Of a stretch of 64,000 nt of DNA, positions 51,975 to 62,633 are shown piece after piece. The notes below the pieces were generated by a model. It made no database searches. It was not told the DNA's origin and saw nothing but the letters and a program-made list of their open reading frames with translations. Within the stretch, counting starts at the first letter, position 1. Each line of letters opens with the position of its first letter. The stretch is from contig NZ_CP159402.1 in NCBI RefSeq assembly GCF_040500525.1, positions 1,983,501 to 2,047,500 of the forward strand, written 5' to 3'. The translations under genes were made by a program, and so were the position numbers. The stretch comes from Azospirillum formosense (GTDB taxonomy: Bacteria; Pseudomonadota; Alphaproteobacteria; Azospirillales; Azospirillaceae).

Positions 51975-52889
51975 TCAGCCCTTTACGGCCTTCCGCTTCG
52001 GGCGCTTCACCACAAGGGTGGTCCATTCGCCGACCGGAATGCGCGCGACCAGATGCAGGCCCTGGGTGCGGTGCGCCTGGATGACGTGGCGCTCCTGCCG
52101 GTTCAGCAGACCGGCCAGAACGGCGACGCCGCCGCGCTGCAGGTGGCGCTTCAGCTGCGGCGCCATGCGGGCCAGCGGGCGGGCCAGGATATTGGCGGTG
52201 ATCAGCCGGTAGGGCTTGTGTTTCCCAACGATGGCGGTGTGGTAGCCGTCGCCGCCCTGCGAGCGGACGCGGGCCTTCACCCCGTTGAGGGCGGCGTTGA
52301 CGCGGGTGACGCGCACCGCCTCCGGGTCGATGTCCACGGCGGTGACGGGCACCCGCCAGCGCTTGGTCACCGCCAGCGCCAGGATGCCCGAGCCGCAGCC
52401 CATGTCGAGCGCCCCGCCCCGTCCGGCGCGCGGCAGGCTCATCCGCCGGGCCAGCCGGTCCAGCGCCATCAGGCAGCCCTTGGTCGAGCCGTGCTCGCCG
52501 GTGCCGAAGGCGGTGGCGGCGTCGACCAGCAGCGGGATGCTGCCCGCCGGAACGATCCCCTCATGGTGGGAACCGTGGACGAAGAAGCGCCCGGCCTGGA
52601 TCGGCGGGAAGCCCTGGTAGCTGTGCGACACCCAGTCGATGAGGGGCAGTTCCTCGATGATCAGCTTGGGCTCGGGGATGCCCACGGCCTCGGCCAGCAC
52701 GGCGACGCGGGCGTTCAGCCGGGGCTCGTCCGGCTGCCCGTAGACCGTCGCCTCGACCAGCCAGTCGCCGTGCTCCTCCAGCTCGAAGGTGGACACCGCA
52801 TCGGCATGATCGCCAATCGCCTCGGCGAACGCGGGGGCGTGGGCTTCGGGAATGACGAGCGCGATGCGCCAGAGCTTGGAGGAGGACAT
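51975..52889 (-). CDS. prmA: Ribosomal protein L11 methyltransferase PrmA
   Basis: The 304-residue protein has a small N-terminal L11-binding domain (about residues 1-70) and a C-terminal SAM-dependent methyltransferase domain. Family blocks include DAATAFGTGEHGSTKGCL, the SAM motif LDMGCGSGILALAVT, VDIDPEAVRVTRVNA and the NILARPL motif (NxxxPL). It trimethylates amino groups of ribosomal protein L11. The frame extends to 53237, but ATG 52889 matches the family start. The C-terminus is lysine-rich (KRPKRKAVKG). Confidence 0.93.
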   Translation of the reverse strand: MSSSKLWRIALVIPEAHAPAFAEAIGDHADAVSTFELEEHGDWLVEATVYGQPDEPRLNARVAVLAEAVGIPEPKLIIEELPLIDWVSHSYQGFPPIQAGRFFVHGSHHEGIVPAGSIPLLVDAATAFGTGEHGSTKGCLMALDRLARRMSLPRAGRGGALDMGCGSGILALAVTKRWRVPVTAVDIDPEAVRVTRVNAALNGVKARVRSQGGDGYHTAIVGKHKPYRLITANILARPLARMAPQLKRHLQRGGVAVLAGLLNRQERHVIQAHRTQGLHLVARIPVGEWTTLVVKRPKRKAVKG

Positions 52890-53206
52890 GGAAGGTCGCC
52901 GATGATGGGGTGGTCGTTGTCTGGTGGGAGACTTAAACACACAGACGCGGAGACACAAAGATTTCCTGCAGCCGGGACGTCCCGCGGTCGAGCGCGTTCG
53001 CCATCGCCGCACACGGGTGCCGCACCCGGAAACCGGTCGGCCACGCTGGATCGACCCCGGCGTGCGGCATTTTGGCCGACGAAAGCACGTCACAGGCTTG
53101 CTGCCGCTTTTCTTACCACTTTTGAGCGGGCACACTGCACCCGGAGACAAGCGGGCCAGGGGTCCGCCAAAGGCTGTTTTGTGGGCACAGGGGGGAGACG
53201 GGCTTG
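52890..53206. other. Intergenic region between divergent prmA and the PDZ lipoprotein
   Basis: This 317-bp gap must contain the promoters of both genes. No clear promoter pair, RNA gene or credible small ORF is evident. Confidence 0.35.
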
Positions 53207-54346
53207 ATGCAGCGTGTTTGCAAAGCGGCCAGGGCATGGATGGCCGCGCTGGTGGCGGTTTCCGGGGCGGCGATGGTGTCGGGCTGCGCGCTCGATCCGG
53301 CCGGGCTGGCGATCGGAGCGATGAACGCGGCGAGCATGCGGTCGGAAGCGTCGCTGGTGGCCGATATGGTCCCCTCCTACCGGGGCACGGGCTGCCAAGC
53401 CCTGGCGTCGCTCCAGAAAGGCTACATCGACCAACTGCCCACGGTGGACCCGTCGTACCGCGAGGCGGTGGTGGTCAACATCAAGGCGGTGCGTCAAGTC
53501 ATGGCGGAACAGAGCTGCGCGGAGGGTGGCGGCACGGTGGCGGGTGCAGGCTCCGCACCGGCGACGACCGTCACCACCGGCCCCAATGGCATCAGCGGAG
53601 CGGTGGCCGGCACGGTCGCTCCCGCCGCGGCACCGGCGAGCGAACCGCAGGGGGCGATGGGAGCGGCTGTGGGTCCGTTGACCGCCCAACTGGCGCAGGC
53701 CTTGGGGCTGGAGTCGCCGCGCGGTCTGGTGGTGACGGCGCTGCTCCCGGGCAAGGCGGCCGAGCTGTCGGGCATCCGCGGCGGCGACGTGATCCTGGAG
53801 GTGCGCGGCGTCGCGGTGGATGATGTGATGCAGATGCGCCGTGTTCTGGGCGCGGTGCCCAGCGGGCAGAGCGTGCTGGTCAAGCTGTGGCGCGCCCGCG
53901 AGCCGCGCGAGCTGATCGTCGGCCCCATCACCAGCACCACCCCGGCGCTGCCGCCGGGTGCTGTGTACGCCGATGCGCCGGTCCTGCCGGCGGCGCCGGT
54001 GCGCGAGCGCTTCTGCGTGGCCCAGATGACCGGTTCGGGCCTGTTCTCGAGCAGCGTGCACTCGCCGCTGTTCACGGTGCGCAACGACGGCAGCGAGGCG
54101 GAAAGCGCCAAGCTGACGACGGCTTTTTGGGAGGCGGCGCGGAAGGCTCAACCCGGATATTGGCTGGCGCCGCACCCGCGGCCGACCTGCAACCGGGATT
54201 CCACGGTCTGCACGTCGGCCAGCGCCGACTCCGACGTTCTGATGATGCTGTGCGAGACGGACCGCGAGAAGGGTGCGGCGGTCTACGAAGCGCTGCGGCG
54301 GGACAAGCCGGTGACCGAGCTGGCCTGGTCGCCGCCGGCGCCGTGA
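53207..54346 (+). CDS. PDZ-domain lipoprotein, unknown function
   Basis: The 379-residue protein has a lipoprotein signal peptide (AALVAVSGAAMVSGC, lipidated Cys at about residue 27). A helical region with conserved Cys follows (SYRGTGCQALASLQKGYIDQ). After an Ala/Thr/Gly-rich linker comes a PDZ domain at about residues 150-245 (LGLESPRGLVVTALLPGKAA, IRGGDVILEVRGVAV). The C-terminal part (about 270-379) has several Cys and no known motif. The PDZ domain probably binds an exposed C-terminus of a periplasmic or outer-membrane partner. ATG 53207 follows GGGGGAG. Confidence 0.82.
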   Translation: MQRVCKAARAWMAALVAVSGAAMVSGCALDPAGLAIGAMNAASMRSEASLVADMVPSYRGTGCQALASLQKGYIDQLPTVDPSYREAVVVNIKAVRQVMAEQSCAEGGGTVAGAGSAPATTVTTGPNGISGAVAGTVAPAAAPASEPQGAMGAAVGPLTAQLAQALGLESPRGLVVTALLPGKAAELSGIRGGDVILEVRGVAVDDVMQMRRVLGAVPSGQSVLVKLWRAREPRELIVGPITSTTPALPPGAVYADAPVLPAAPVRERFCVAQMTGSGLFSSSVHSPLFTVRNDGSEAESAKLTTAFWEAARKAQPGYWLAPHPRPTCNRDSTVCTSASADSDVLMMLCETDREKGAAVYEALRRDKPVTELAWSPPAP

Positions 54347-54362
54347 GGCGAAGCCGGCGGGG

Positions 54363-55559
54363 TCAACGCCCCGACAGCCGGTCGGCGATGTCGTGCATCC
54401 CCTGCTCCCGCAGGATCGCCTGACGGTGGCGGATCAGGCGGCGGGCCAGCGCCTTCTCCACCTCGGCGCCGCCGAGCAGGCGCCCCTGCGGATCGCGCAG
54501 ATGGGTGGCGAGATGGTCGGCCAGCAGCGCCTCCTTCCTCGGGTCGCGGCGGTCGAGCGGCTGGGTGCCGTTCAGCGACTGCTGGATGCGCTCCAGCAGG
54601 ACGGCGCGGCAGCACGGCGCGCGCCCCTGGACGATCAGCGCGCCGATGTGGGCCAGCAAAGGGCTGACCGGCTCGCTCTTGGGCTGCGGGTCGCGGCCCA
54701 GGATCAGGTCGGCCAGCGCGCACAGCCCCAGGGCGAGGTTCGGCTGCGCCCCCAGAAGCTCCTTCACCAATTCCGCGGAGCCCAGCGCGTCGGCCATCAC
54801 CCCGTCGAGCAGCGCAAGGTGCCGCGGCTCCACGTCCGGCCCGATCAGGTCGAGCAGCATCTCGATCTTGCCCGCCAGCGAATTGCGGTCGGCCAGATGG
54901 ATGGTGAGCTGGCTGAGAAAGGCGAAGTCGTGCCCCTCCTCCCCCACCGCGGCGGCGAGGACCCGGCTGGACCGGGAGAGGTCGGCAGGATCGAAGGCCG
55001 GCAGAGCCTTGCGCTCAGCCTGGAAGTCGCGGGCGCGCGCCATCACCGCGTCGGCGAAGGCCCGCAGCTCGCGCGCCCGCGCCGGCACCGCGACGCCATG
55101 GCGGTCCGCGTGGTGGCGGGCCACCGCCTGGAGCGCCGCGCCCAGCAGAAGACCCTGCTCGTCGAGCTTGCGCAGGTAGGTCCAGCTGTGGAGAAGCTCG
55201 GTCGGGGTGATGCGGAACTTGTCGAGGAAAGGCCGCAACAGCCGCCCGGTGACCATCCGCGACTCGAAGCCGTAGAGATCGCCGGGGGCCGTGCAATAGG
55301 GCGCGCCCTCCGCCGTGCCGCCCAGCGTCATCGGCTTGTCCTTCACCACCGGGACGGCCTTCTGGAAGATCACCATCTCCAGCGACAGCCCGGCCAGCGT
55401 GCGGAACCTGATGGCCTTGACCTCCTCAACCCCGCTGACCGCCAGCCAACTGCGGGCGGAGGCCAGGGCCCGGCGCTCGTCGTCGTAGGTCCCCTCGATG
55501 GTCCAGCGTCCCTCGCGGCGGATCTGGACCTCGAACGCGGTGCTGCTCTTGCCGAACAC
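54363..55559 (-). CDS. Hypothetical protein (398 aa)
   Basis: The 398-residue protein has an N-terminal part of about 70 residues with alternating strands (FEVQIRREGRWTIEGTYDDE, then RALASARSWLAVSGVEEVKA). This looks like a small alpha/beta module. A long helical region (about 100-398) follows, with Leu-rich helices but no clear repeat. There is no signal peptide or membrane helix. I recognise no family; the ordered composition and length make it a genuine gene. The start is GTG 55559 with GGA about nine bases upstream. It is convergent with the PDZ lipoprotein. Confidence 0.8.
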   Translation of the reverse strand: MFGKSSTAFEVQIRREGRWTIEGTYDDERRALASARSWLAVSGVEEVKAIRFRTLAGLSLEMVIFQKAVPVVKDKPMTLGGTAEGAPYCTAPGDLYGFESRMVTGRLLRPFLDKFRITPTELLHSWTYLRKLDEQGLLLGAALQAVARHHADRHGVAVPARARELRAFADAVMARARDFQAERKALPAFDPADLSRSSRVLAAAVGEEGHDFAFLSQLTIHLADRNSLAGKIEMLLDLIGPDVEPRHLALLDGVMADALGSAELVKELLGAQPNLALGLCALADLILGRDPQPKSEPVSPLLAHIGALIVQGRAPCCRAVLLERIQQSLNGTQPLDRRDPRKEALLADHLATHLRDPQGRLLGGAEVEKALARRLIRHRQAILREQGMHDIADRLSGR

Positions 55560-55707
55560 TGGGTGGGTTCCGTGGCTGTTGGGGCGGCTGTGGGCACGCT
55601 GTCTGTGCGCAACCAGTAGCCGAACGCCGCCGCCCGGCCTGTGACGATCGTCACCGCGGCGGGACGCTGCGGCAATCGGTCACCCTGCCTTCAGCGCCCC
55701 CTGATCC

Positions 55708-58050
<2,343 letters not shown>

Positions 58051-58611
58051 GCGGCACCGGATTTCCTGGGTGGGCTCCCCCGCGGTCGGGAGACGCCCTT
58101 CATCGAAAGAGGACACCGTATATAGCACGCCCCCCGGCGCATCGAACCCCTTCCCTTGACAGAACGGCCGGGGCGCTCCGCCAATGGACATGGGACTAGG
58201 CCCATGGGCCGAGATCACCACGCCCCGCACTATGTCCGACACCATAACGCTGGTCTTATCACAATGGCCCGAAGTCACATTGGCCATAGGATCCAAAAAA
58301 TCATCCGCAGTCACAGACAAATCAAAGGCTGAACCGAATTCTTGACCGAATGATTATTCCGCGCGCGACATTCGTGAATGGTTCGTTGGACGGTTTGTCT
58401 TATTTCGGCTTAGGGCATATGCCCATTGCGAGACATAATTTTTCCTTTGGGGAAATTTTCTGTTCCGCAAATCCGGGGTAAGGTCCAATCAGATCGTGGC
58501 ACCCCGGAACCAAACGGACAGCCGCGGAGAGCGGCCCTCCCCCCGGACCGGATGTCCACGGAGGCGCCAGACGAACGACGAATTGAAACAAACAGAGGGC
58601 GGGTAGGAACA
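58051..58611. other. Regulatory gap between uvrD and the first LuxR-type regulator
   Basis: The 561-bp gap between divergent genes has lower GC than its surroundings. It contains GCCATAGG at 58283-58290, the 12-bp perfect palindrome GGGCATATGCCC at 58413-58424, and an AT-rich stretch near 58435-58460. I find no ORF with a good binding site and no RNA gene. Both genes' promoters must lie here. Confidence 0.5.
58413..58424. promoter_or_regulatory. Palindrome GGGCATATGCCC, candidate operator
   Basis: A perfect 12-bp palindrome about 190 bp before the response-regulator gene. Dimeric regulators often bind such sites; which protein binds here is unknown. Confidence 0.35.
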
Positions 58612-59301
58612 ATGGACCCCGTGAACGTTTTCCTGATCGACGCGAACAAGCTCTTCCGCGAAGGCATGAAGCGTCTGTTCGAGAACACGCCCTTCAAGGT
58701 GATGGGCGAGGCGGGCACCCTGCGTGAGGGCGTCCCCGCGGTCGAGGCGGCGGGCACCCAGCCCGACCTGATCCTCATCGACCTCGCCAACGGCGGCGAG
58801 GACGAGGTCGACCAGCTCCGCGCCCTGCGGGACGGCCATCCGGGCATCCGCGTCGTCATCCTGACCACCGACCTGTGCACCCGCCGCCTGTCGGGCGCGC
58901 TCGGCGCCGGCGCCCACGGCTACCTGATGAAGGACATCGCCTGCGAAGCGCTGATGCAGTCGCTGAAGCTGGTGATGATGGGCGAGAAGGTGTTCCCCAC
59001 CCATCTGGCCGAGCTGCTGATCAACGGCCGCAGCGAGGAGCTGGCGACCGAGGTTCCGGCCCGCCGCAAGGGTCTGTCCCAGCGCGAGATCCAGATCCTG
59101 CGCTGCCTGCTGAACGGCAACTCCAACAAGATGATCGCCAACCACCTCCACATCACGGAGGCCACGGTGAAGGTCCATCTGAAGAGCCTGCTGCGCAAGA
59201 TCAACGCCTCCAACCGCACCCAGGCCGCCATCTGGGCGCTGAACAACGGCATCGGCGATCAGCCGGCGGAAGCCGCCGGGGTCAGCGCCGGCGTGGTCTG
59301 A
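58612..59301 (+). CDS. NarL/FixJ-family response regulator, first of a pair
   Basis: The 229-residue protein has a receiver domain with the phospho-acceptor D57 in LILIDLAN and the Lys in YLMKD. A C-terminal LuxR-type helix-turn-helix follows (LSQREIQILRCLLNGNSNKM, then EATVKVHLKSLLRKI). It would bind DNA as a dimer after phosphorylation. No histidine kinase gene is adjacent. ATG 58612 is preceded by TAGGAA at close spacing; the frame extends upstream to 58426 without a better start. A second regulator of the same type lies about 210 bases downstream. Confidence 0.9.
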   Translation: MDPVNVFLIDANKLFREGMKRLFENTPFKVMGEAGTLREGVPAVEAAGTQPDLILIDLANGGEDEVDQLRALRDGHPGIRVVILTTDLCTRRLSGALGAGAHGYLMKDIACEALMQSLKLVMMGEKVFPTHLAELLINGRSEELATEVPARRKGLSQREIQILRCLLNGNSNKMIANHLHITEATVKVHLKSLLRKINASNRTQAAIWALNNGIGDQPAEAAGVSAGVV

Positions 59302-59330
59302 CGCATCCCTTCGGTTCTGCTTCCCGGCAC

Positions 59331-59370
59331 CCGGAACGCCGGCCGCGCCATCCCGCGGCCGGCGTTCCGG
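59331..59370. repeat. 17-bp perfect inverted repeat with CCATCC loop
   Basis: CCGGAACGCCGGCCGCG (59331-59347) and its exact reverse complement (59354-59370) flank a 6-base loop, 30 bases after the first regulator's stop. It can form a very stable hairpin and may stop transcription, although no T-tract follows. Confidence 0.6.
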
Positions 59371-59403
59371 CGTTCGGGGCACCCGCTTTGGGTGTGTCGG
59401 CAT

Positions 59404-59425
59404 GCCATAGGTGGTGCGCCATAGG
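59404..59425. promoter_or_regulatory. Direct repeat GCCATAGG x2
   Basis: GCCATAGG occurs at 59404-59411 and 59418-59425, 14 bases apart, about 85-105 bases before the second regulator gene. The same octamer occurs once upstream of the first regulator (58283). A shared operator is an inference. Confidence 0.35.
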
Positions 59426-59509
59426 ACCAAAGGCGCTCTTCCGCCTCGAAATGATGATGGCTATTTCCGCATTACATTCCGAATTTGGTTGGATCGCAGC
59501 CCCGACACG

Positions 59510-60208
59510 ATGAGCATCATGGAAGCCAGCGCGGAAAAGCCGACCCTGAACGTTCTGCTTGCCGACGACCACCTGCTGTTCCGGGACGGGCTGCGGCGTC
59601 TGCTCGCCCAGTCGGACGACAGCATGGTGTTTCACGAGGCCGGGACGTTCGACGACGTCCGCCGCCTGTGCGACGGCGCCATCGCCTTCGACCTGATCCT
59701 CCTGGATCTGGGCATGCCGGGGTGGAACGGCTTCTCCCTGCTCGGCGAGATCCACCAGCGGCTTCCCAAGGCGCTCCTGGTCGTGGTGTCGGGATCGGAG
59801 AAGCGGTCGGACCTGCTGGCCGCCCTGGAGAACGGCGCCGCCGGCTTCATCCCGAAGTCGAGCAGCGCCAAGGTGCTGATGGGTGCCCTGCAGCTCGTGC
59901 TGGCCGGTGGCGTCTATCTTCCGGAACAGGCGATCCGCGGCGACCGGATGACGGACAGCGCGCCGCACGCCGGCGGCGGCGCGGCGGACGCCGACCCGCT
60001 GGGCGCCCTGGCCGACGGGGCGGGCGAGCAACTGACGCCACGCCAGCGCGATGTGCTGAACCGCCTGCGCGACGGCAAGTCCAACAAGCAGATCGCGCAC
60101 GAGCTGGGCCTGACCGAAGGCACGGTGAAGGTGCATGTGACGGCGATCCTGCGCCAGCTCGGCGTGCGCAACCGCACCCAGGCGGCGATCACCGCGAACG
60201 GACTCTGA
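59510..60208 (+). CDS. NarL/FixJ-family response regulator, second of a pair
   Basis: The 232-residue protein has a receiver with the acidic pair in VLLADDHLLFRDGL, the phospho-acceptor D66 in LILLDLGMPGWNG and Lys in FIPKSSS. A C-terminal LuxR-type DNA-binding domain follows (LTPRQRDVLNRLRDGKSNKQ, then GTVKVHVTAILRQLG). Between the two domains lies an Ala/Gly/Asp-rich linker (about residues 150-170) longer than in the first regulator. It shares the RNRTQAAI end with the first regulator (SNRTQAAI), so the two probably arose by duplication. The start could also be ATG 59519. Confidence 0.9.
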   Translation: MSIMEASAEKPTLNVLLADDHLLFRDGLRRLLAQSDDSMVFHEAGTFDDVRRLCDGAIAFDLILLDLGMPGWNGFSLLGEIHQRLPKALLVVVSGSEKRSDLLAALENGAAGFIPKSSSAKVLMGALQLVLAGGVYLPEQAIRGDRMTDSAPHAGGGAADADPLGALADGAGEQLTPRQRDVLNRLRDGKSNKQIAHELGLTEGTVKVHVTAILRQLGVRNRTQAAITANGL

Positions 60209-60239
60209 CCCGACGCCGTCTCCGGCCTCTGTTCCGGCC

Positions 60240-61010
60240 TCAGGCCCCTCCCCGCTCCACCGAGGCGACCAACGCGGCCAGCGCGCCGCGGATGGCCGTT
60301 TCGTGCTTGGCGGGCAAGACCTGCTGGCCGGGGACGGTGACCACGGTCAGGGTGCGGCAGCCGGTCAGGCGCTGCTCCAGGAAGGACGCGCCCGGCACGC
60401 CGTCCGGCACGTCCTTGCCCTGAACCAGCGTGACCGGCACGCGGACCGCGTCGAGCGCGGGCGCCATGGCGCGAAGCTCCGCCGCGCTGTCGCGGGCGAC
60501 CGGCGGCAGGATGCGGGCGGCGATGCGGCGGAGCACGCCGGGCCTGGTTGTCTCCTCGGCCATCGGGTCGATCAGCAGAAGGCCGCCGACCAGTTCCGGG
60601 AAATCCACGACGGCCCGCAAGGCCACCGGCACGCCGCTGCCGCAGCCGATCAGCAGCGGCTTGCGCGACCGGCGGAGGGTCAAGAGCGGGCGCAGCGCCG
60701 CCGCCGGCACGCCGGGATCGCCGCCGCGCAGGCGGGAGGCGCCGTTGATCGGCGCCGGGTCGGGTCGGGGAACCGCCACCCATTCCTGTCCCGCCGGGAC
60801 GGCGCGCAGCAGGCGGGTCCAGGCCCGTGAATCGCTCGACGCCGCATGGACCAGGATGATCCGCCGTCCCGCGGGATCGCCGGCGACGAGGCAACCCGCC
60901 CCCACCTCCCGCGATGCGCCGCAGCGTGCGGTCGGCGCCTCGCCGGGCGACGACGGCACGATGCCGAACGCGGCCCCCGCGGGGCGCCCGGCGCTGCTGT
61001 GTATGGTCAA
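60240..61010 (-). CDS. Alpha/beta-hydrolase-like protein with atypical nucleophile elbow
   Basis: The 256-residue protein has the order of an alpha/beta hydrolase fold: oxyanion region (RIILVHAASSDSRAWTRLL), elbow (LLIGCGSGVPVALRAV), acid segment (VPVTLVQGKDVPDG) and a C-terminal His (LPAKHETAIRGAL). The elbow reads GCGSG, so the residue expected to be the nucleophile is Gly, with a Ser one place later. The enzyme may be inactive, or the alignment may shift by one residue. The first 40 residues are Ala/Gly/Pro-rich and may not be part of the fold, so the true start could be later. No operon partner. Confidence 0.75.
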   Translation of the reverse strand: MTIHSSAGRPAGAAFGIVPSSPGEAPTARCGASREVGAGCLVAGDPAGRRIILVHAASSDSRAWTRLLRAVPAGQEWVAVPRPDPAPINGASRLRGGDPGVPAAALRPLLTLRRSRKPLLIGCGSGVPVALRAVVDFPELVGGLLLIDPMAEETTRPGVLRRIAARILPPVARDSAAELRAMAPALDAVRVPVTLVQGKDVPDGVPGASFLEQRLTGCRTLTVVTVPGQQVLPAKHETAIRGALAALVASVERGGA

Positions 61011-61267
61011 GGCTCCGCTCCCCGATTCCCGAACATGGCGCGGAGATCGTCTCCGCCGATTGACAGGGAGCCTAATGGAGGGTTCGCGGCCTTGTCCCGT
61101 ACCATAAAAAGGCCCGAAATGGCGCGAACGGTGGCCGTAAATCCCGAAAATCGCAGGTTTTTACCCCAATTGTTGTGCAGTTCCGACTTTATCCGCGGAA
61201 GCCGCACAAGAATTGGGACCATTAAGGCCCGGAAACGTCAGCGGGCCGGAAACATCAATGGGAAACA

Positions 61268-61828
61268 TCAATGGATGGTGTTGCCGTCGGGAAGCGCCTC
61301 GACCGGACGGTCATCGCGCGGCTCGGACGGACGGTGCAGCTCGCGCATCAGGTCCCGCCAGTCCGGCGACCCGCCGAGCTGCTGGATCAACTGCGTGGAG
61401 AAGGCGAAGACGGCCATCTCCAGCGGCCCGTTGTCCTCGGCGTGGGCGTTGACGGTGAGGCAGGATTCGGCGGCGCTGACGAAGATGGCCGACGCGATGG
61501 CCACCCCCGGCCCCGGTTGGGGCAGCGGCACCGGCGCCGGGGCGGACCCGGTGGTGCGCAGGGCCGACAGGTTCTCCACCAGCAGGCGCGTGCGGATGGC
61601 GGTGTCGATCGCCGCCCCCATGGTGTAGCCGGCCTCCGACTCCGCGGCGGAGCGCAGCAGGCGCAACCCGGCGATCACCCCGTGGGCGACGTCGGCGGTG
61701 CCGGCGCGCTTGGCCGCCGCGGCGATGGCGGTGCCAAGGATGGCGGTGACCACCGGCGCCATGCTTTCGGCTTCGTCGCCCATGATGGCGGCGTCGGTGG
61801 AGTCTTCGTGGTTCTGGACCTCGTTCAT
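61268..61828 (-). CDS. Hypothetical protein (186 aa)
   Basis: The frame extends to 62446, but ATG 61828 is chosen since GGAGG lies four bases upstream. The 186-residue protein begins with an acidic part (MNEVQNHEDSTDAAIMGDEA), has Ala-rich segments (VVTAILGTAIAAAAKRAG) and a longer helical part (TMGAAIDTAIRTRLLVENLS). A Pro-rich loop precedes the C-terminal part, which ends in GNTIH. It is probably soluble. I recognise no family. The gene is divergent from yccF. Confidence 0.6.
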   Translation of the reverse strand: MNEVQNHEDSTDAAIMGDEAESMAPVVTAILGTAIAAAAKRAGTADVAHGVIAGLRLLRSAAESEAGYTMGAAIDTAIRTRLLVENLSALRTTGSAPAPVPLPQPGPGVAIASAIFVSAAESCLTVNAHAEDNGPLEMAVFAFSTQLIQQLGGSPDWRDLMRELHRPSEPRDDRPVEALPDGNTIH

Positions 61829-62060
61829 GCGGCCTCCGATCCGGTGATACCCTGGATGGCGTGCGGCGCGGACCCCGGTTCCCTGCGGAACCGCTTTTTG
61901 CTCAAAGGTCCCTCTTTCGATCTGTGGCCTTTCCGGAAGGCATTCAAGCCGCCGGAAGCCGGGAGGGGATGAATCTTTCGATGCGCCACTTTTGCCGATC
62001 CCTCCTCTGGGCGAAGCCACCCGCCATCCCCACATGTGCGGGCAAAAGGAGAAACACCCG

Positions 62061-62510
62061 ATGCCCTTCCTCAGCCTTCTTCTCAACATCCTGTGGGTGG
62101 TGACCGGCGGCATCTGGATGGCCGCGGGATGGCTCCTCGCCGCCATTCTGATGGTCATCACCATCGTCGGCATTCCGTGGGCGCGATCGGCCTTCACGAT
62201 CGCCTGGTACACCCTGTTGCCCTTTGGACAAACCGCCGTCCGCCGGGATGAGTTCCGTGGCCGCGAGGACATCGGCACCGGCCTGCTCGGCACGCTGGGC
62301 AACATCCTGTGGTTCGTCCTGGCCGGCTGGTGGCTGGCGCTCGGCCATCTGGTGGCCGCGGTCGGCCTTGCCATCACCATCATCGGCCTGCCCTTCGCCT
62401 GGGCGCACCTGAAGCTCGCCCTGCTGGCCCTGTGGCCGGTCGGCACCGAGATCGTGACGGTGGACGAGGCGGAATCCCGCCGCCGCCTGCTCGGCCGCGG
62501 GGCCTATTGA
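62061..62510 (+). CDS. YccF-domain membrane protein
   Basis: The 149-residue protein consists of two copies of the YccF domain, each with paired membrane segments: LNILWVVTGGIWMAAGWLLA and LGNILWFVLAGWWLALGHLV begin the two copies. Each is followed by the family pattern (TIVGIPWARSAFTIAWYTLL and TIIGLPFAWAHLKLALLALW). Pro-Phe-Gly before the soluble loop (LLPFGQTAVRR) and its counterpart LWPVGTEIV also match. Function of YccF is unknown. The ATG is preceded by AAAGGAG at good spacing. A strong hairpin follows the stop. Confidence 0.9.
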   Translation: MPFLSLLLNILWVVTGGIWMAAGWLLAAILMVITIVGIPWARSAFTIAWYTLLPFGQTAVRRDEFRGREDIGTGLLGTLGNILWFVLAGWWLALGHLVAAVGLAITIIGLPFAWAHLKLALLALWPVGTEIVTVDEAESRRRLLGRGAY

Positions 62511-62516
62511 GCCGCG

Positions 62517-62632
62517 GAGTCCAAAGCGACTTTTCATTCGCTTTGGACTCCCATGGCCTCATGCGCCGGCCGGGCTTCGCCCGCATGAGCGGCCGGGACC
62601 GCCGTCGCGGTCCGGAGCGGAACGCATTCCGC
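62517..62632. repeat. Array of four hairpins downstream of yccF
   Basis: Four inverted repeats follow each other: GAGTCCAAAGCGA/TCGCTTTGGACTC (62517-62550), CTCATGCG/CGCATGAG (62558-62589, with an inner CGGGC-TTC-GCCCG), GGACCGC/GCGGTCC (62596-62613) and GCGGAA/TTCCGC (62617-62632). The first has a 13-bp perfect stem. The array ends at the stop of the convergent DUF3095 gene. It could terminate both genes or be a mobile palindromic element. Confidence 0.6.
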
Positions 62633-62633
62633 C

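Noticed and set aside
58426..58611. A longer N-terminus for the first response regulator
   Set aside because: The receiver domain begins right after ATG 58612 and the upstream residues resemble intergenic translation; the close TAAGGAA-like site also supports 58612.
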